A stretch of 64,000 nucleotides of DNA from Saprospiraceae bacterium (GTDB lineage Bacteria > Bacteroidota > Bacteroidia > Chitinophagales > Saprospiraceae). The stretch covers positions 2,018,001 through 2,082,000 of the forward strand of contig JADJLQ010000001.1 in NCBI GenBank assembly GCA_016709995.1. The letters run 5' to 3'. A program made the position numbers and the translations under genes. The notes under the pieces are model-generated. The model saw nothing but the letters and a program-made list of their open reading frames with translations. It made no database searches and was not told the DNA's origin. Below, piece after piece: positions 9,891 to 18,987 of the stretch. How positions within the stretch are numbered: position 1 is the stretch's first letter; the number at the start of each line of letters is the position of its first letter.

Positions 9891-10436
9891 ATGAACAATC
9901 CATATCTGCATACACCACGCTTGATTCTTGCTCCAATCAATCTGGCTATATTAAGAGCATTACAACAGGGTCCTGAAGCTTTTTTCGACACTACTTCCTG
10001 GATGTTACCGGATAGGTATACTGAGTTTCCAGAATCTATAGAATACAATATCGAATTAGTCTCATCCTCTGGCCAATCGTACCCCTGGGTGGGTTATGCT
10101 GTGGTCCTCAAACAACCAGCTATCTATATCGGACAGGGCGGTTTTAAGTCATCGCCTACAGAGGACGGCAGCATCGAAATCGGTTATGAAATTGCATTTG
10201 AGTTTAGAGAAAAAGGTTATGCAGATGAGGTAATAAAATCATTATTAGAGACCGCGTTCAAAGAAGAAAGTATCCAAAAAGTAATTGCTCATACTTTGGC
10301 TGAGAAAAACCCCTCCAATCATCTTTTGATCAAAAATGGTTTTACCTTTGAGGCCTGCATACAGGACGAAGAGGATGGATTATTGTGGAAATGGACTTTA
10401 TTAAAAAAGGCTTATTTTTTCAAAAACCTATCCTAA
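9891..10436 (+). CDS. GNAT family N-acetyltransferase (RimJ/RimL-like)
   Basis: A 181-residue acetyl-CoA-dependent N-acetyltransferase of the GNAT_3 (RimJ/RimL) type. The N-terminus PRLILAPI is the usual beta-1 strand. The central part has GGFKSSPTEDGSIEIGYEI and then FREKGYADEVIKSLL, which corresponds to the acetyl-CoA binding motif A with a degenerate (R/Q)xxGxG/A loop. HLLIKNGF is the typical C-terminal motif. The family acetylates protein N-termini or small amines; the substrate cannot be inferred. ATG 9891 is the first in-frame start. The gene stands alone, downstream of a terminator and about 100 bp before a MarR-GNAT gene on the same strand. Confidence 0.85.
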   Translation: MNNPYLHTPRLILAPINLAILRALQQGPEAFFDTTSWMLPDRYTEFPESIEYNIELVSSSGQSYPWVGYAVVLKQPAIYIGQGGFKSSPTEDGSIEIGYEIAFEFREKGYADEVIKSLLETAFKEESIQKVIAHTLAEKNPSNHLLIKNGFTFEACIQDEEDGLLWKWTLLKKAYFFKNLS

Positions 10437-10542
10437 CAGACAGGCCTTCCCACCTACCTCATCCAATTATTAGTTTAATAAGTTTGCAATCATTTTTATT
10501 ATGTCAAAGTAACAATGTACTTTGTAGCAGTTTTTTATTTGT

Positions 10543-11493
10543 ATGACCCCAAAGATCAATTCGCTGCACCATCTGTTGCGACATTTTGCCGATCACCTGA
10601 TCGATGAAGAAATGCGCATCTATAAAGAAATTGGCATTGACATCCCCTATCGCTGGCATGCCATTTTACAAATCCTCCATCAGGAAGGCCAGGCATGTTC
10701 TATCTCAAAATTGGCAGATATCCAGGATAAAACCCACCCTGATGTAGTGTATACCATCAATCAAATGCACTCCCACGGATTGGTAGAAGAGGAAAAAGAC
10801 AAAAACGATCTTAGGAAGAGAATGGTTTCTCCATCATCCAAAGCACTGACTCTGATCGAAGACCTCCAGCCTTCCTGGCAGGCTGTTCAGGATGCCACCA
10901 ACCAATGGGTAAGCGAAATCGCTCCAGATCTATGGCTCAATGTAGAATCATTGAATAGTTCACTAGAAAATAAAAGTTTTTTCCAGAGAATAAAGAAGGA
11001 AAAAAAGAAAGGGGATTTAAAGAATGTAACCCTGGAGAATTTTAATGCTACGCGTGATAGCCAGTTTTTAATTCAGAAATTCTGGTCGCAATATAAAAGC
11101 AAATATTTTGACAATTTCCTGATGGACAAATATTTCAACGATATGACGGCCATATTGACTAAAAATGAAGGGGATGCTTATTTCGCCTTTTGGCAAGACC
11201 AGGTCGTCGGTTGCATTTATACCTTAAGAAGAAGTTTTAATTACTGCGAGATCATTTTACTTTGGGTAGAAGAATCATTCAGGCGAAAGTATATAGCCAC
11301 CAAACTTATTCTACAGGCTATAAATGCATCCAAAGCCATCGGTGTCAGTACGCTTTTCGTTCAAAGTCATCCTAAGTTAGTGGCTGCCAATACCTTATTT
11401 CTACTGATGGGTTTTAGTTCAATTGAACACTTTCCCAAATCCTCCGAAGAAATACCGACTATGACACTTCGATTGGCCAAAGAATTGCATTGA
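10543..11493 (+). CDS. MarR-type helix-turn-helix / GNAT fusion protein
   Basis: A 316-residue fusion. Residues about 1-150 form a MarR-like winged helix (recognition region ISKLADIQDKTHPDVVYTINQMHSHGLV, wing EEKDKNDLRKRMVSPSSK). Residues about 165-316 form a GNAT acetyltransferase (EILLLWVEESFRRKYIATKLILQAINASKA, then a C-terminal LFLLMGF). Such fusions are an established family, in which the N-terminal part probably senses or binds DNA and the C-terminal part acetylates an unknown amine. A Lys-rich linker (about residues 146-156) joins the domains. ATG 10543 starts the MarR domain without a long leader. It converges on rnz, whose stop lies 32 bp away. No target operator was identified. Confidence 0.85.
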   Translation: MTPKINSLHHLLRHFADHLIDEEMRIYKEIGIDIPYRWHAILQILHQEGQACSISKLADIQDKTHPDVVYTINQMHSHGLVEEEKDKNDLRKRMVSPSSKALTLIEDLQPSWQAVQDATNQWVSEIAPDLWLNVESLNSSLENKSFFQRIKKEKKKGDLKNVTLENFNATRDSQFLIQKFWSQYKSKYFDNFLMDKYFNDMTAILTKNEGDAYFAFWQDQVVGCIYTLRRSFNYCEIILLWVEESFRRKYIATKLILQAINASKAIGVSTLFVQSHPKLVAANTLFLLMGFSSIEHFPKSSEEIPTMTLRLAKELH

Positions 11494-11524
11494 ACAAAAT
11501 GCAGGATGCGACATCCTGCTACCT

Positions 11525-12436
11525 CTAGACAGGATACCAATGTCCTTCCACTGCGAGTACAGTTTCAGCAAATACCGACCGTGCTTCCTCCAATAACATG
11601 TCAAGAGACTTGTATCGGGATGAAAAATGGCCTATGATTAGCTTTTTAGCTTTCGACTTCAGTGCTATGTTAGCTGCCTGAATGGCAGTACTGTGAAAGT
11701 TCTCCTTTGCTTTCTCTAAGTGTATCTCAGCATAAGTAGCTTCATGATATAAGGTATCACTACCCTCAATATAAGCCACCAAACCTGGCTCATAAGCTGT
11801 GTCTGAACAATAACTGTACTTCCTTGATGGTCTGGGTGGTAGCGTAAAATCTTCATATTTAAAAAGCTCCCCATCATCTGTCAACACATTCAGGCCTTGT
11901 TTGAGCTTGTTGATAACTTTGTAAGAGGGCAATTCAATAAATTTATCTGCATCGAATGCTCTTTTACCCGGAGCCTCCTTTATAACAAATCCATAGGTGG
12001 CGATTCTGTGCTTCAAAGGGAAAGCCATTATTTTTTTTACCCCGTCATCGAGCAAGATCATCGACTCATCTCCGGTGAGATTTTTCCAGAAGATTTCAAA
12101 ATTAAGATGACCATCAGCCAATCCTATGATATCAATTATAAGCTTATCAAGTCCAGGCGGAGAATAAATATGAAGTGGATCTTTTCTTCCGGTAAGGTTG
12201 AGTGAAGTGATCAATCCGGGCAAACCAAAATAGTGATCCCCATGCAGGTGAGAGATGAAGATATGATTGATTTTATGGGATTTTACCCGATGTTTGATCA
12301 GCCGATCCTGGGTACCTTCCCCACAGTCTATGAGCAATAATTGCTCGTGAATATTGATTAATTGGGCAGACGGATGTCTATTATAAGCAGGAAGTGCAGA
12401 GCTATTGCCAAGTATAAGTACATCAAATCTTGACAT
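11525..12436 (-). CDS. rnz: Ribonuclease Z
   Basis: tRNA 3'-processing endonuclease of the metallo-beta-lactamase fold, cytoplasmic and zinc dependent. The 303-residue length is normal for the family. Visible metal ligands are SHLHGDHYFG (near residues 62-71), YCSDT (near 210) and the C-terminal IGHFSSRY (near 270). LILGNSSALP at the N-terminus matches the family start. A STAS gene ends 12 bp upstream on the same strand, so the two are probably co-transcribed. The intact motifs give high confidence. Confidence 0.95.
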   Translation of the reverse strand: MSRFDVLILGNSSALPAYNRHPSAQLINIHEQLLLIDCGEGTQDRLIKHRVKSHKINHIFISHLHGDHYFGLPGLITSLNLTGRKDPLHIYSPPGLDKLIIDIIGLADGHLNFEIFWKNLTGDESMILLDDGVKKIMAFPLKHRIATYGFVIKEAPGKRAFDADKFIELPSYKVINKLKQGLNVLTDDGELFKYEDFTLPPRPSRKYSYCSDTAYEPGLVAYIEGSDTLYHEATYAEIHLEKAKENFHSTAIQAANIALKSKAKKLIIGHFSSRYKSLDMLLEEARSVFAETVLAVEGHWYPV

Positions 12437-12448
12437 CAGCTTTCTGAT

Positions 12449-12829
12449 TTATTCTTCACTACCCTGCTCTAGCTCTTTTTGCAGATCTTCCATCATAGCA
12501 TATTCTATGGATTCCTGAGTAGTCGGTAATATTGTCAGGATAGTTTCTAAGCGAGAAATCTGAATGAGCTTTTGTACAGGAGGATGCACAATACCAGTGA
12601 TAATAAATGATCCAAAATCTTTCCACAACCTATTGGCAGTGAGAATGGAGGACAATCCGGAAGAGTCCACATACTTCACATGATTGAGATCCAATATTAG
12701 ATTTCTGACACCCTCATTTCTCAAAAAAATGAACTCCGATTTTAAATCAGGAGCTATCAGGGAGTTGAGATTCTCCTCATTCAACCTAAAAATCGCGTAT
12801 CTGTCTTCCTTATCTATTGAGTATTTCAT
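12449..12829 (-). CDS. STAS-domain protein (anti-sigma factor antagonist type)
   Basis: A 126-residue single-domain STAS protein like SpoIIAA. The core is LILDLNHVKYVDSSGLSSIL, with the phosphorylatable serine expected at Ser56/Ser57 in the DSSG turn. It would bind an anti-sigma factor or a partner-switching kinase when not phosphorylated. No kinase or phosphatase partner lies nearby. It is the first gene of a probable two-gene unit with rnz, 12 bp apart. The C-terminal tail (LQKELEQGSEE) is acidic. The ATG at 12829 is 23 bp downstream of a TAATTTTG box. Confidence 0.88.
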   Translation of the reverse strand: MKYSIDKEDRYAIFRLNEENLNSLIAPDLKSEFIFLRNEGVRNLILDLNHVKYVDSSGLSSILTANRLWKDFGSFIITGIVHPPVQKLIQISRLETILTILPTTQESIEYAMMEDLQKELEQGSEE

Positions 12830-12852
12830 GTCAATTCGTCATTAATAATCCG

Positions 12853-12860
12853 CAAAATTA
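12853..12860 (-). promoter_or_regulatory. Possible -7 element for STAS-rnz
   Basis: The minus strand reads TAATTTTG, matching the Bacteroidota TAnnTTTG box, just upstream of the STAS start codon. No convincing -33 TTTG at the right spacing was found. Confidence 0.4.
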
Positions 12861-13083
12861 GATTTTTTTAGCCATAATTAGGGATTGGGCTCAAATTTGA
12901 TGACTTAATTTTAATACAAGGTCAGATTTAATCCAAATGTTATGAATTGCTTAATTGTATCATATTCATGAAATTTATTACAACTACTTTGTTATTCAAT
13001 AAAAACAAGCATATTGCAGCAAAATAAGATTTGCGCAACTGTGCTGAAAATCGTATACTTGTTTGACCATTTAATTTATCTAG

Positions 13084-15615
13084 ATGAGTAATAAAAGATC
13101 ACCACAATTTCAAGATGTCATTCGTAAAAGCCGAGAAGAAGCTAATCGGTTGCGTCACGATTTCGTCGGAACCGAACATTTCCTGCTTGGCTTGCTTAAA
13201 GACCGCGACAATCTGGTAGTCAAAGTTTTAGAGAGCCTGGAAGTAGACTGCACAGAATTAAAATATAAGCTCGAAAAAGTACTGCAAAAGGAATTGGCCA
13301 GCAATCCACCAGCGCTTACAGTCAGAGAAGACCTACCTCTCAGTAAACATGCTGAGAGAATATACAGGCTGAGTCATTTAGAGGCTAAAGAAATGAAACA
13401 AGACACTGTAGCTCCCGAACATCTCATGCTTTCTATCTTAAAACATAAAGACAGTGAAGCTACCCGCATATTGGGAGAGCTGGATGTAGATTATGAGACT
13501 TTTAGATCCGAACTACAGTATGTAATCCAGGAGCAAGACCTGGCTAATAGTGATTATTTTGCGCAGGCTCAGTCAGATTCTGAGTCTAATTATGATGAAG
13601 AAGGTGCTTCAAAATTTCCCAGGAAAGGAAACACTAAATCCCGTACCCCAGTATTGGACAATTTTGGAAGAGACATCACCAGATTGGCTGAAGAAGACAA
13701 GCTCGACCCTATCGTAGGTCGTGAAAATGAAATCGAACGGGTTTCGCAGATATTAAGTCGTCGTAAAAAGAACAATCCTATCCTCATAGGTGAGCCAGGC
13801 GTAGGCAAAACAGCCATCGTAGAAGGACTGGCCTTGCGGATCATACAGAGAAAAGTCAGCCGCACCTTGTTCAATAAACGCATTGTGATGCTGGACCTTG
13901 CAGCACTGGTAGCCGGGACAAAATATCGTGGCCAGTTTGAGGAACGCATGAAAGCCATCATGAATGAATTGGAAAAATCACGGGATGTGATTTTGTTTAT
14001 TGATGAAATTCACACCATTGTTGGTGCTGGAGGAGCTACGGGTTCTCTGGATGCCTCTAATATCTTTAAACCAGCTCTGGCTAGGGGAGAACTACAATGT
14101 ATCGGCGCATCTACCCTGGACGAATACAGACAATACATAGAGAAGGATGGTGCCCTGGACAGAAGATTTCAAAAAGTAATGGTAGATCCTCCTTCTGCAG
14201 AAGAAGCAATATCTATCCTGCACAATATCAAGTCCAAATACGAAGAATACCACAATATCACTTATACTGACGATGCCATCAAAGCTTGCGTCAAACTCAG
14301 TGATCGATACATCACTGACCGGTTTTTGCCTGACAAAGCCATAGATGTTTTGGACGAAGTTGGTGCCAGAGTACATCTGAAAAACATACATGTTCCAAAA
14401 CATATTGAGGAGATCGAGCAGAAAATAGAGTCTATCAAAGAACTCAAAAATAGTGCTGTCAAGAACCAACAATATGAGAAAGCGGCAGAATATCGGGATA
14501 CTGAATCAAAACTTCAGGCCAAACTTGAAACTGCCAAAGAACAGTGGGATGAAGAATCTAAAACTAAAAAATATCCTGTCGATACTGATGACATTGCTGA
14601 GATTATAGCTATGATGACTGGTATTCCAGTCAAACGCGTAGCCCAAAGTGAAGGCAAACGACTCATCAATATGAATGAGGACATGCGCAAGGTGATTATT
14701 GGGCAGGATGAAGCCATCGAAAAAATCACTAAAGCTATTCAGCGTAACCGCGTAGGACTTAAAGATCCTAAAAAGCCAATAGGGACCTTTATATTTTTAG
14801 GCCCAACAGGTGTAGGCAAAACAGAATTAGCTAAAGCATTGGCAAGATATTTATTTGACAACGATGATTCGCTCATCAGAATTGATATGAGCGAGTATAT
14901 GGAGAAGTTTTCTGTAAGTAGACTGATTGGTGCTCCTCCAGGCTATGTAGGATACGAAGAGGGTGGCCAGCTTACTGAAAAGGTAAGGAGAAAACCCTAT
15001 TCTGTGATTTTATTAGATGAAATAGAAAAAGCGCATCCTGATATTTACAATATATTACTACAGGTATTGGATGATGGGCAGTTGACAGACGGCCTGGGCA
15101 GAAAAATTGATTTTAAAAACTCCATGATCATCATGACTTCCAACATCGGAGTTCGCCAATTAAAAGATTTTGGCCAGGGAGTAGGTTTTGCTACTAAATC
15201 CAGAGTAGAATCAGCAGAGGCTGATACAAAATCTGTGATCCAAAATGCACTTAAAAAGACTTTTTCACCAGAATTTTTAAACCGGATCGACGATGTAGTC
15301 ATCTTTAATAGCCTGGATGAAGAACAAATCTTCAAAATCATCGACCTTTCACTTTCAAGCCTCACTAGTAGACTTGGAAATATGAACTACGAATTGAAAC
15401 TTTCAGAAGAAGCTAAAAAATTTGTTGCTGAAAAAGGATTTGATCCTCAATTTGGTGCCAGACCGCTCAACAGGGCCATTCAAAAGTATATAGAAGATCC
15501 ATTAGCGGAATTTATACTGAATGAATCGCCGGAAGAAGGGTCCATTTTAGAAGCAATTTTAAATGATGATAAATCAGGCCTTAGAATCATGGTCAATAAA
15601 GTGGCTGAATCTTAA
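13084..15615 (+). CDS. clpC: ATP-dependent Clp protease ATP-binding subunit ClpC
   Basis: HSP100-class AAA+ unfoldase that feeds substrates to ClpP. The length (843 aa) and architecture are complete: Clp_N repeats (about 1-140), NBD1 with Walker A GEPGVGKT (near 237) and Walker B VILFIDEIH, a UVR-type coiled coil (about 441-482), NBD2 with GPTGVGKT (near 573) and ILLDEIEKAHPD, and a C-terminal D2-small domain (FGARPLNRAIQKYIEDPLAE). The UVR segment and overall pattern point to ClpC rather than ClpB. It begins 254 bp downstream of the divergent STAS gene. infC follows after 122 bp. No CtsR or McsA/B homologue is present in the window. Confidence 0.96.
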   Translation: MSNKRSPQFQDVIRKSREEANRLRHDFVGTEHFLLGLLKDRDNLVVKVLESLEVDCTELKYKLEKVLQKELASNPPALTVREDLPLSKHAERIYRLSHLEAKEMKQDTVAPEHLMLSILKHKDSEATRILGELDVDYETFRSELQYVIQEQDLANSDYFAQAQSDSESNYDEEGASKFPRKGNTKSRTPVLDNFGRDITRLAEEDKLDPIVGRENEIERVSQILSRRKKNNPILIGEPGVGKTAIVEGLALRIIQRKVSRTLFNKRIVMLDLAALVAGTKYRGQFEERMKAIMNELEKSRDVILFIDEIHTIVGAGGATGSLDASNIFKPALARGELQCIGASTLDEYRQYIEKDGALDRRFQKVMVDPPSAEEAISILHNIKSKYEEYHNITYTDDAIKACVKLSDRYITDRFLPDKAIDVLDEVGARVHLKNIHVPKHIEEIEQKIESIKELKNSAVKNQQYEKAAEYRDTESKLQAKLETAKEQWDEESKTKKYPVDTDDIAEIIAMMTGIPVKRVAQSEGKRLINMNEDMRKVIIGQDEAIEKITKAIQRNRVGLKDPKKPIGTFIFLGPTGVGKTELAKALARYLFDNDDSLIRIDMSEYMEKFSVSRLIGAPPGYVGYEEGGQLTEKVRRKPYSVILLDEIEKAHPDIYNILLQVLDDGQLTDGLGRKIDFKNSMIIMTSNIGVRQLKDFGQGVGFATKSRVESAEADTKSVIQNALKKTFSPEFLNRIDDVVIFNSLDEEQIFKIIDLSLSSLTSRLGNMNYELKLSEEAKKFVAEKGFDPQFGARPLNRAIQKYIEDPLAEFILNESPEEGSILEAILNDDKSGLRIMVNKVAES

Positions 15616-15737
15616 GTTACCCTGATTGTTAAAAATTTTTTAGTTTTGTTGTATTGTAAACACAAAAAATAGATTTTATAATTTAGCCTTCGTTGGCCAA
15701 TAAATAGCACTTAATATTTAATTTAAAACAATAATTC

Positions 15738-16358
15738 TTGCAGGCAAAAACACCATTCAGGCCCAGATACCCAAATCAAAGAGGCCTCCCTTTCAAAAAA
15801 GACATTGGATTTAGGATCAATTTTGAAATTAAAGCTCCTGAAGTCAGGATAGTCGGCGACAATCTCCCCGAATTAGTCATTGAAGATGAACCACCGATCG
15901 AAACAGGTGTTTGTCCGATAAGACAAGTGCTCAAATGGGCAGAAAAGCTAGGTTTGGATGTGGTTGAAATTTCTCCAAATGCCAATCCTCCTGTATGTAG
16001 AATCATCGATGTTAACAAATTTCTTTTCCAGAAAGAAAAAAAGGAAAAAGAACTTAAGGCCAAAGCTGTAAAAGCGGAAATAAAGGAGATTCGTTTTGGA
16101 CCTAATACAGATGACCATGATTTTGATTTTAAATTAAATCATGCCAAAAACTTCCTCCAGGAAGGCTCTAAAGTAAGGGCATATGTGTTTTTTAAAGGTC
16201 GTAGTGTGGTTTTTAAGGATCGTGGTGAATTATTATTATTAAAATTCATCAAAGAATTGGACGAATTGGCTGCGTGCGAATCACTTCCTAAATTGGAAGG
16301 AAAAAAAATGTTCATCTTACTATCACCAAGGAAAGGCGTCGTAAAGACTAAATCTTAA
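15738..16358 (+). CDS. infC: Translation initiation factor IF-3
   Basis: Binds the 30S subunit and checks start-codon pairing. The N-domain (FRINFEIKAPEVRIVGDNLPEL) and the C-domain (KEIRFGPNTDDHDFDFKLNHAKNFL, then KVRAYVFFKGR) are both present. The protein has 206 residues if it starts at TTG 15738. There is no in-frame ATG upstream, and a stop lies two codons before the TTG, so a rare start is required. Non-AUG starts are known for infC and tie to its autoregulation. It heads the usual infC-rpmI-rplT series. The 16359-16558 gap separates it from rpmI, which has its own promoter. Confidence 0.95.
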   Translation: MQAKTPFRPRYPNQRGLPFKKDIGFRINFEIKAPEVRIVGDNLPELVIEDEPPIETGVCPIRQVLKWAEKLGLDVVEISPNANPPVCRIIDVNKFLFQKEKKEKELKAKAVKAEIKEIRFGPNTDDHDFDFKLNHAKNFLQEGSKVRAYVFFKGRSVVFKDRGELLLLKFIKELDELAACESLPKLEGKKMFILLSPRKGVVKTKS

Positions 16359-16500
16359 TATTACTTTTTTTATAATACACATTCTATTGATTTAGATAGT
16401 ATTATTTGAAATCACTGAAGATGGCCGCTGGCTGAATTTTTTTACCAATTGTTGGACTTAAACTCAGAATCCTACATTTCATCTCAGGTTCAAAAGTTTC

Positions 16501-16531
16501 TTTGTACTAGATGAATATTATTGTATCTTTG
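16501..16531 (+). promoter_or_regulatory. Promoter of rpmI-rplT
   Basis: TTTG at 16501-16504, a 19-bp spacer, then TATCTTTG at 16524-16531. This is an excellent match to the Bacteroidota -33/-7 consensus. It sits 27 bp upstream of the rpmI ATG. Confidence 0.85.
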
Positions 16532-16558
16532 CCGCCACTTTTTAAATAAGTAGGAATT

Positions 16559-16756
16559 ATGCCAAAAATGAAAACTCATTCCACTGCGAAGAAAAAATTT
16601 CGCGTCACTGGATCAGGTAAAGTCAAGAGATTTCAAGCGAATACCTCTCACCGGTTAAGACAAAAGTCCAAAAGGGCCAAATTAGCCAATCGTGACATGG
16701 CTCTCGTGAGTCATGCAGATGAAAAAAGAGTACTTCGTATGTTGTGTCTTAGATAA
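16559..16756 (+). CDS. rpmI: 50S ribosomal protein L35
   Basis: A 65-residue, very basic ribosomal protein with the family signature MPKMKTHSTAKKKF at the N-terminus and SHRLRQKSKRAK in the middle. It is a large-subunit protein assembled late. It lies between infC and rplT, the conserved order, and 78 bp before rplT. The strong promoter just upstream suggests the two ribosomal genes can be expressed separately from infC. The length is normal. Confidence 0.97.
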   Translation: MPKMKTHSTAKKKFRVTGSGKVKRFQANTSHRLRQKSKRAKLANRDMALVSHADEKRVLRMLCLR

Positions 16757-16834
16757 TTAAACAATTTTTTAAATCCGGCCCATCAGGAGCAAAGTATCTG
16801 ACAAGATCCCTGGAAAGCTGAAAATCATCATCAA

Positions 16835-17179
16835 ATGCCACGTTCGGTCAATCACGTAGCTTCACGAGCAAGAAGAAAAAAACTGCTCAAAGCCACCAAA
16901 GGATTTTGGGGCGCAAGGAGAAACATCCTCACTGCTGCCAAGCACACACTCGAAAGAGCCTGGAAGTATGCTTACAGAGATCGTAAAGCCAAAAAAAGAG
17001 CCTTTAGAGCGCTTTGGATCGCCAGGATCAATGCTGCAGCCAGGTTTGAAGGATTGTCCTACTCCAAATTGATTCATGCACTTTCACAGAAAGACATCAC
17101 TTTAAACAGAAAGGTGTTAGCTGACCTTGCTATGAATCATCCGGAAGCTTTCAAAGCGGTAGTAGCGAAGATCAAGTAA
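16835..17179 (+). CDS. rplT: 50S ribosomal protein L20
   Basis: A 114-residue 23S rRNA-binding protein needed for early 50S assembly, and in other bacteria a translational repressor of its own operon. It starts MPRSVNHVASRARRKK and carries the RRNILTAAKHTLERAWKYAY region and the RFEGLSYSKLIHAL motif typical of L20. It is last in the infC-rpmI-rplT series. No structured leader or pseudoknot operator was identified by eye upstream of rpmI. The length is normal. Confidence 0.97.
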   Translation: MPRSVNHVASRARRKKLLKATKGFWGARRNILTAAKHTLERAWKYAYRDRKAKKRAFRALWIARINAAARFEGLSYSKLIHALSQKDITLNRKVLADLAMNHPEAFKAVVAKIK

Positions 17180-17512
17180 TCTACCTCTTCTTTTAGTTTT
17201 TGTATAAGAGCTATACTACCTTTCCTTACAGGATTGGTCTTTAAATGTCATTGGTCAATTACCTTATAATTACAGATTATCCATTCACCAGGATCCTCCA
17301 GATCGGCGATTCCATTGAGATATCGGATCATTTTGTAATCTTATTGACTTAAAATGTCACCTATTGACTGCCCTGCGCTTTTTTTTAATCGTCCAGCTAT
17401 ACTTTATAAATGTCCGGTTTATGTGACAACAATAATGGACTACCGGTAGTCATATGAAAATAATGACAAAAAAATAGAATGCCTCAAACCCTATAATTCC
17501 CCAGCCAGGTCT
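17180..17512. other. Convergent intergenic region
   Basis: About 330 bases between the ends of rplT (+) and the permease gene (-). No convincing intrinsic terminator, RNA gene or small ORF was seen. Confidence 0.5.
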
Positions 17513-18760
17513 TTATTTTCTAATAGCTTCTACGGGATCCATTTTAGCGGCTTGGAGGGCAGGGATCAATCCTGCCAAAATCCCTATAAATACAGAGATC
17601 CCAACTCCCAGGGAGATGTTTTTGAGACTCAAAAACATGGTGTAGCCAAACACTGAAGACAAGATTTTTAAAATCACATATACCAGGCCTAGTCCTATCA
17701 ATCCACCGAGTAAACACAAGATGATAGCTTCTATTAAAAACTCCAATAGTATAAAATATTGCCTGGCTCCAAGCGCTTTTTTTATACCTATAATATTGGT
17801 TCGTTCTTTTACACTAACGAACATGATATTAGCCACGCTAAACATGCCCACCAGGATGGCAAAAAAACCAATCACAATACCGACCAAATTAAGTACTCCA
17901 AAGAATTTATCCAGAATATTGGTCAAGATAGACATTTCATTTATGGAGAAATTAGCTTGCTCATATGGTTTGAGTTTTCTTTCAGATTTGAGCACAGAGG
18001 TCACTTCAGCCTTCAAATCTTCCAGGTCGGCACCTGATGCAGCTTTTACCATTAGATTGGTGCCAAAAAGTCTGTTATTTTTAACATTTACCAGCTTTTT
18101 GGCGGTATTGTAGCCTACCAGTACTCCTCGATCAAAATCAGCCGGATTAATCAAATCCTTACCTGATTTTTTTATAACACCGATAACTTCCAGATGTCGA
18201 TCTTTTACCTTTATTGTTTTTCCAATTGGATCCAATGTATTAAATAAATTAAGGGCAATCTCCGAGCCTATGACCACCTTATCTGCACCAGATTCAAATT
18301 CAAATGGTGTAAAAAATCGGCCATAGTCATATTCCATTTTATAGATTTCATTATAATCATAGCTGACCGCTAACACAAAGGCCCCATTAATACTACTAGA
18401 CTTATATTTTAGATTGCTACTACCGATATACACTTGAATAGCCGCCAGGGAAGAATTTTGAACCCTGGCCTTTACAGCTTCTAATTCCTTATACGTAGCA
18501 TTGGGTCTCCTTAAATATTTGAAATAGTTTTGGCTAGGGTCTTCATTCCACGGCATTTTGGTGATATAAAGCACATCATTGCCCAGTTTTTCAAAACTAC
18601 CTTTAATATTATCCTCAAGTGAGTCTACCGCAGAAAGTACTGCAATTATACAAAATATACCAATTGTAATGCCTAATAGTGACAGAAATGTCCTTAGCTT
18701 ATTGGCGGTCAGCTGGCCCAGGGACTGGACAATTCCTTCGTATAAAAGTTTAAAAAACAT
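17513..18760 (-). CDS. MacB/FtsX-type ABC transporter permease
   Basis: A 415-residue inner-membrane permease with the MacB layout: an N-terminal transmembrane segment (TFLSLLGITIGIFCIIAVLSAV, about 24-45), a periplasmic core domain (about 50-275), and three C-terminal FtsX transmembrane helices (about 285-405) ending PALQAAKMDPVEAIRK, the conserved FtsX tail. Such proteins work in mechanotransmission or efflux with an ATPase and often an adaptor. No ATPase or membrane-fusion partner lies next to it here, so the partner must be encoded elsewhere. The ATG at 18760 directly precedes the first membrane segment. The cargo is unknown. Confidence 0.9.
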   Translation of the reverse strand: MFFKLLYEGIVQSLGQLTANKLRTFLSLLGITIGIFCIIAVLSAVDSLEDNIKGSFEKLGNDVLYITKMPWNEDPSQNYFKYLRRPNATYKELEAVKARVQNSSLAAIQVYIGSSNLKYKSSSINGAFVLAVSYDYNEIYKMEYDYGRFFTPFEFESGADKVVIGSEIALNLFNTLDPIGKTIKVKDRHLEVIGVIKKSGKDLINPADFDRGVLVGYNTAKKLVNVKNNRLFGTNLMVKAASGADLEDLKAEVTSVLKSERKLKPYEQANFSINEMSILTNILDKFFGVLNLVGIVIGFFAILVGMFSVANIMFVSVKERTNIIGIKKALGARQYFILLEFLIEAIILCLLGGLIGLGLVYVILKILSSVFGYTMFLSLKNISLGVGISVFIGILAGLIPALQAAKMDPVEAIRK

Positions 18761-18948
18761 GTCGATCTACAGATGAACTATAAATATACAATCCCAATAC
18801 CCAATTAATTCAAACATTCGATCAATCGTAGTTTTTAGACTTTAAATGACCACAAATATCTGATTTGAATTTTGCAACCTGACAGCCCGAAGGAGTAATA
18901 TTAGCATATCATTTAATAAAAAGGCTAACATCCCTGCCATTAAATTGT

Positions 18949-18956
18949 TATATTTG
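18949..18956 (+). promoter_or_regulatory. Probable -7 element for queA
   Basis: TATATTTG matches TAnnTTTG and lies 31 bp upstream of the queA ATG. No clear -33 TTTG at the standard distance was found. Confidence 0.55.
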
Positions 18957-18987
18957 CGACCGCTTTTTCCGTAAAAAAAGATTCAAA

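Noticed and set aside
16410..16450. Possible terminator hairpin GCC-GGC before T run after infC
   Set aside because: The stem is only three base pairs, so it is too weak to call.
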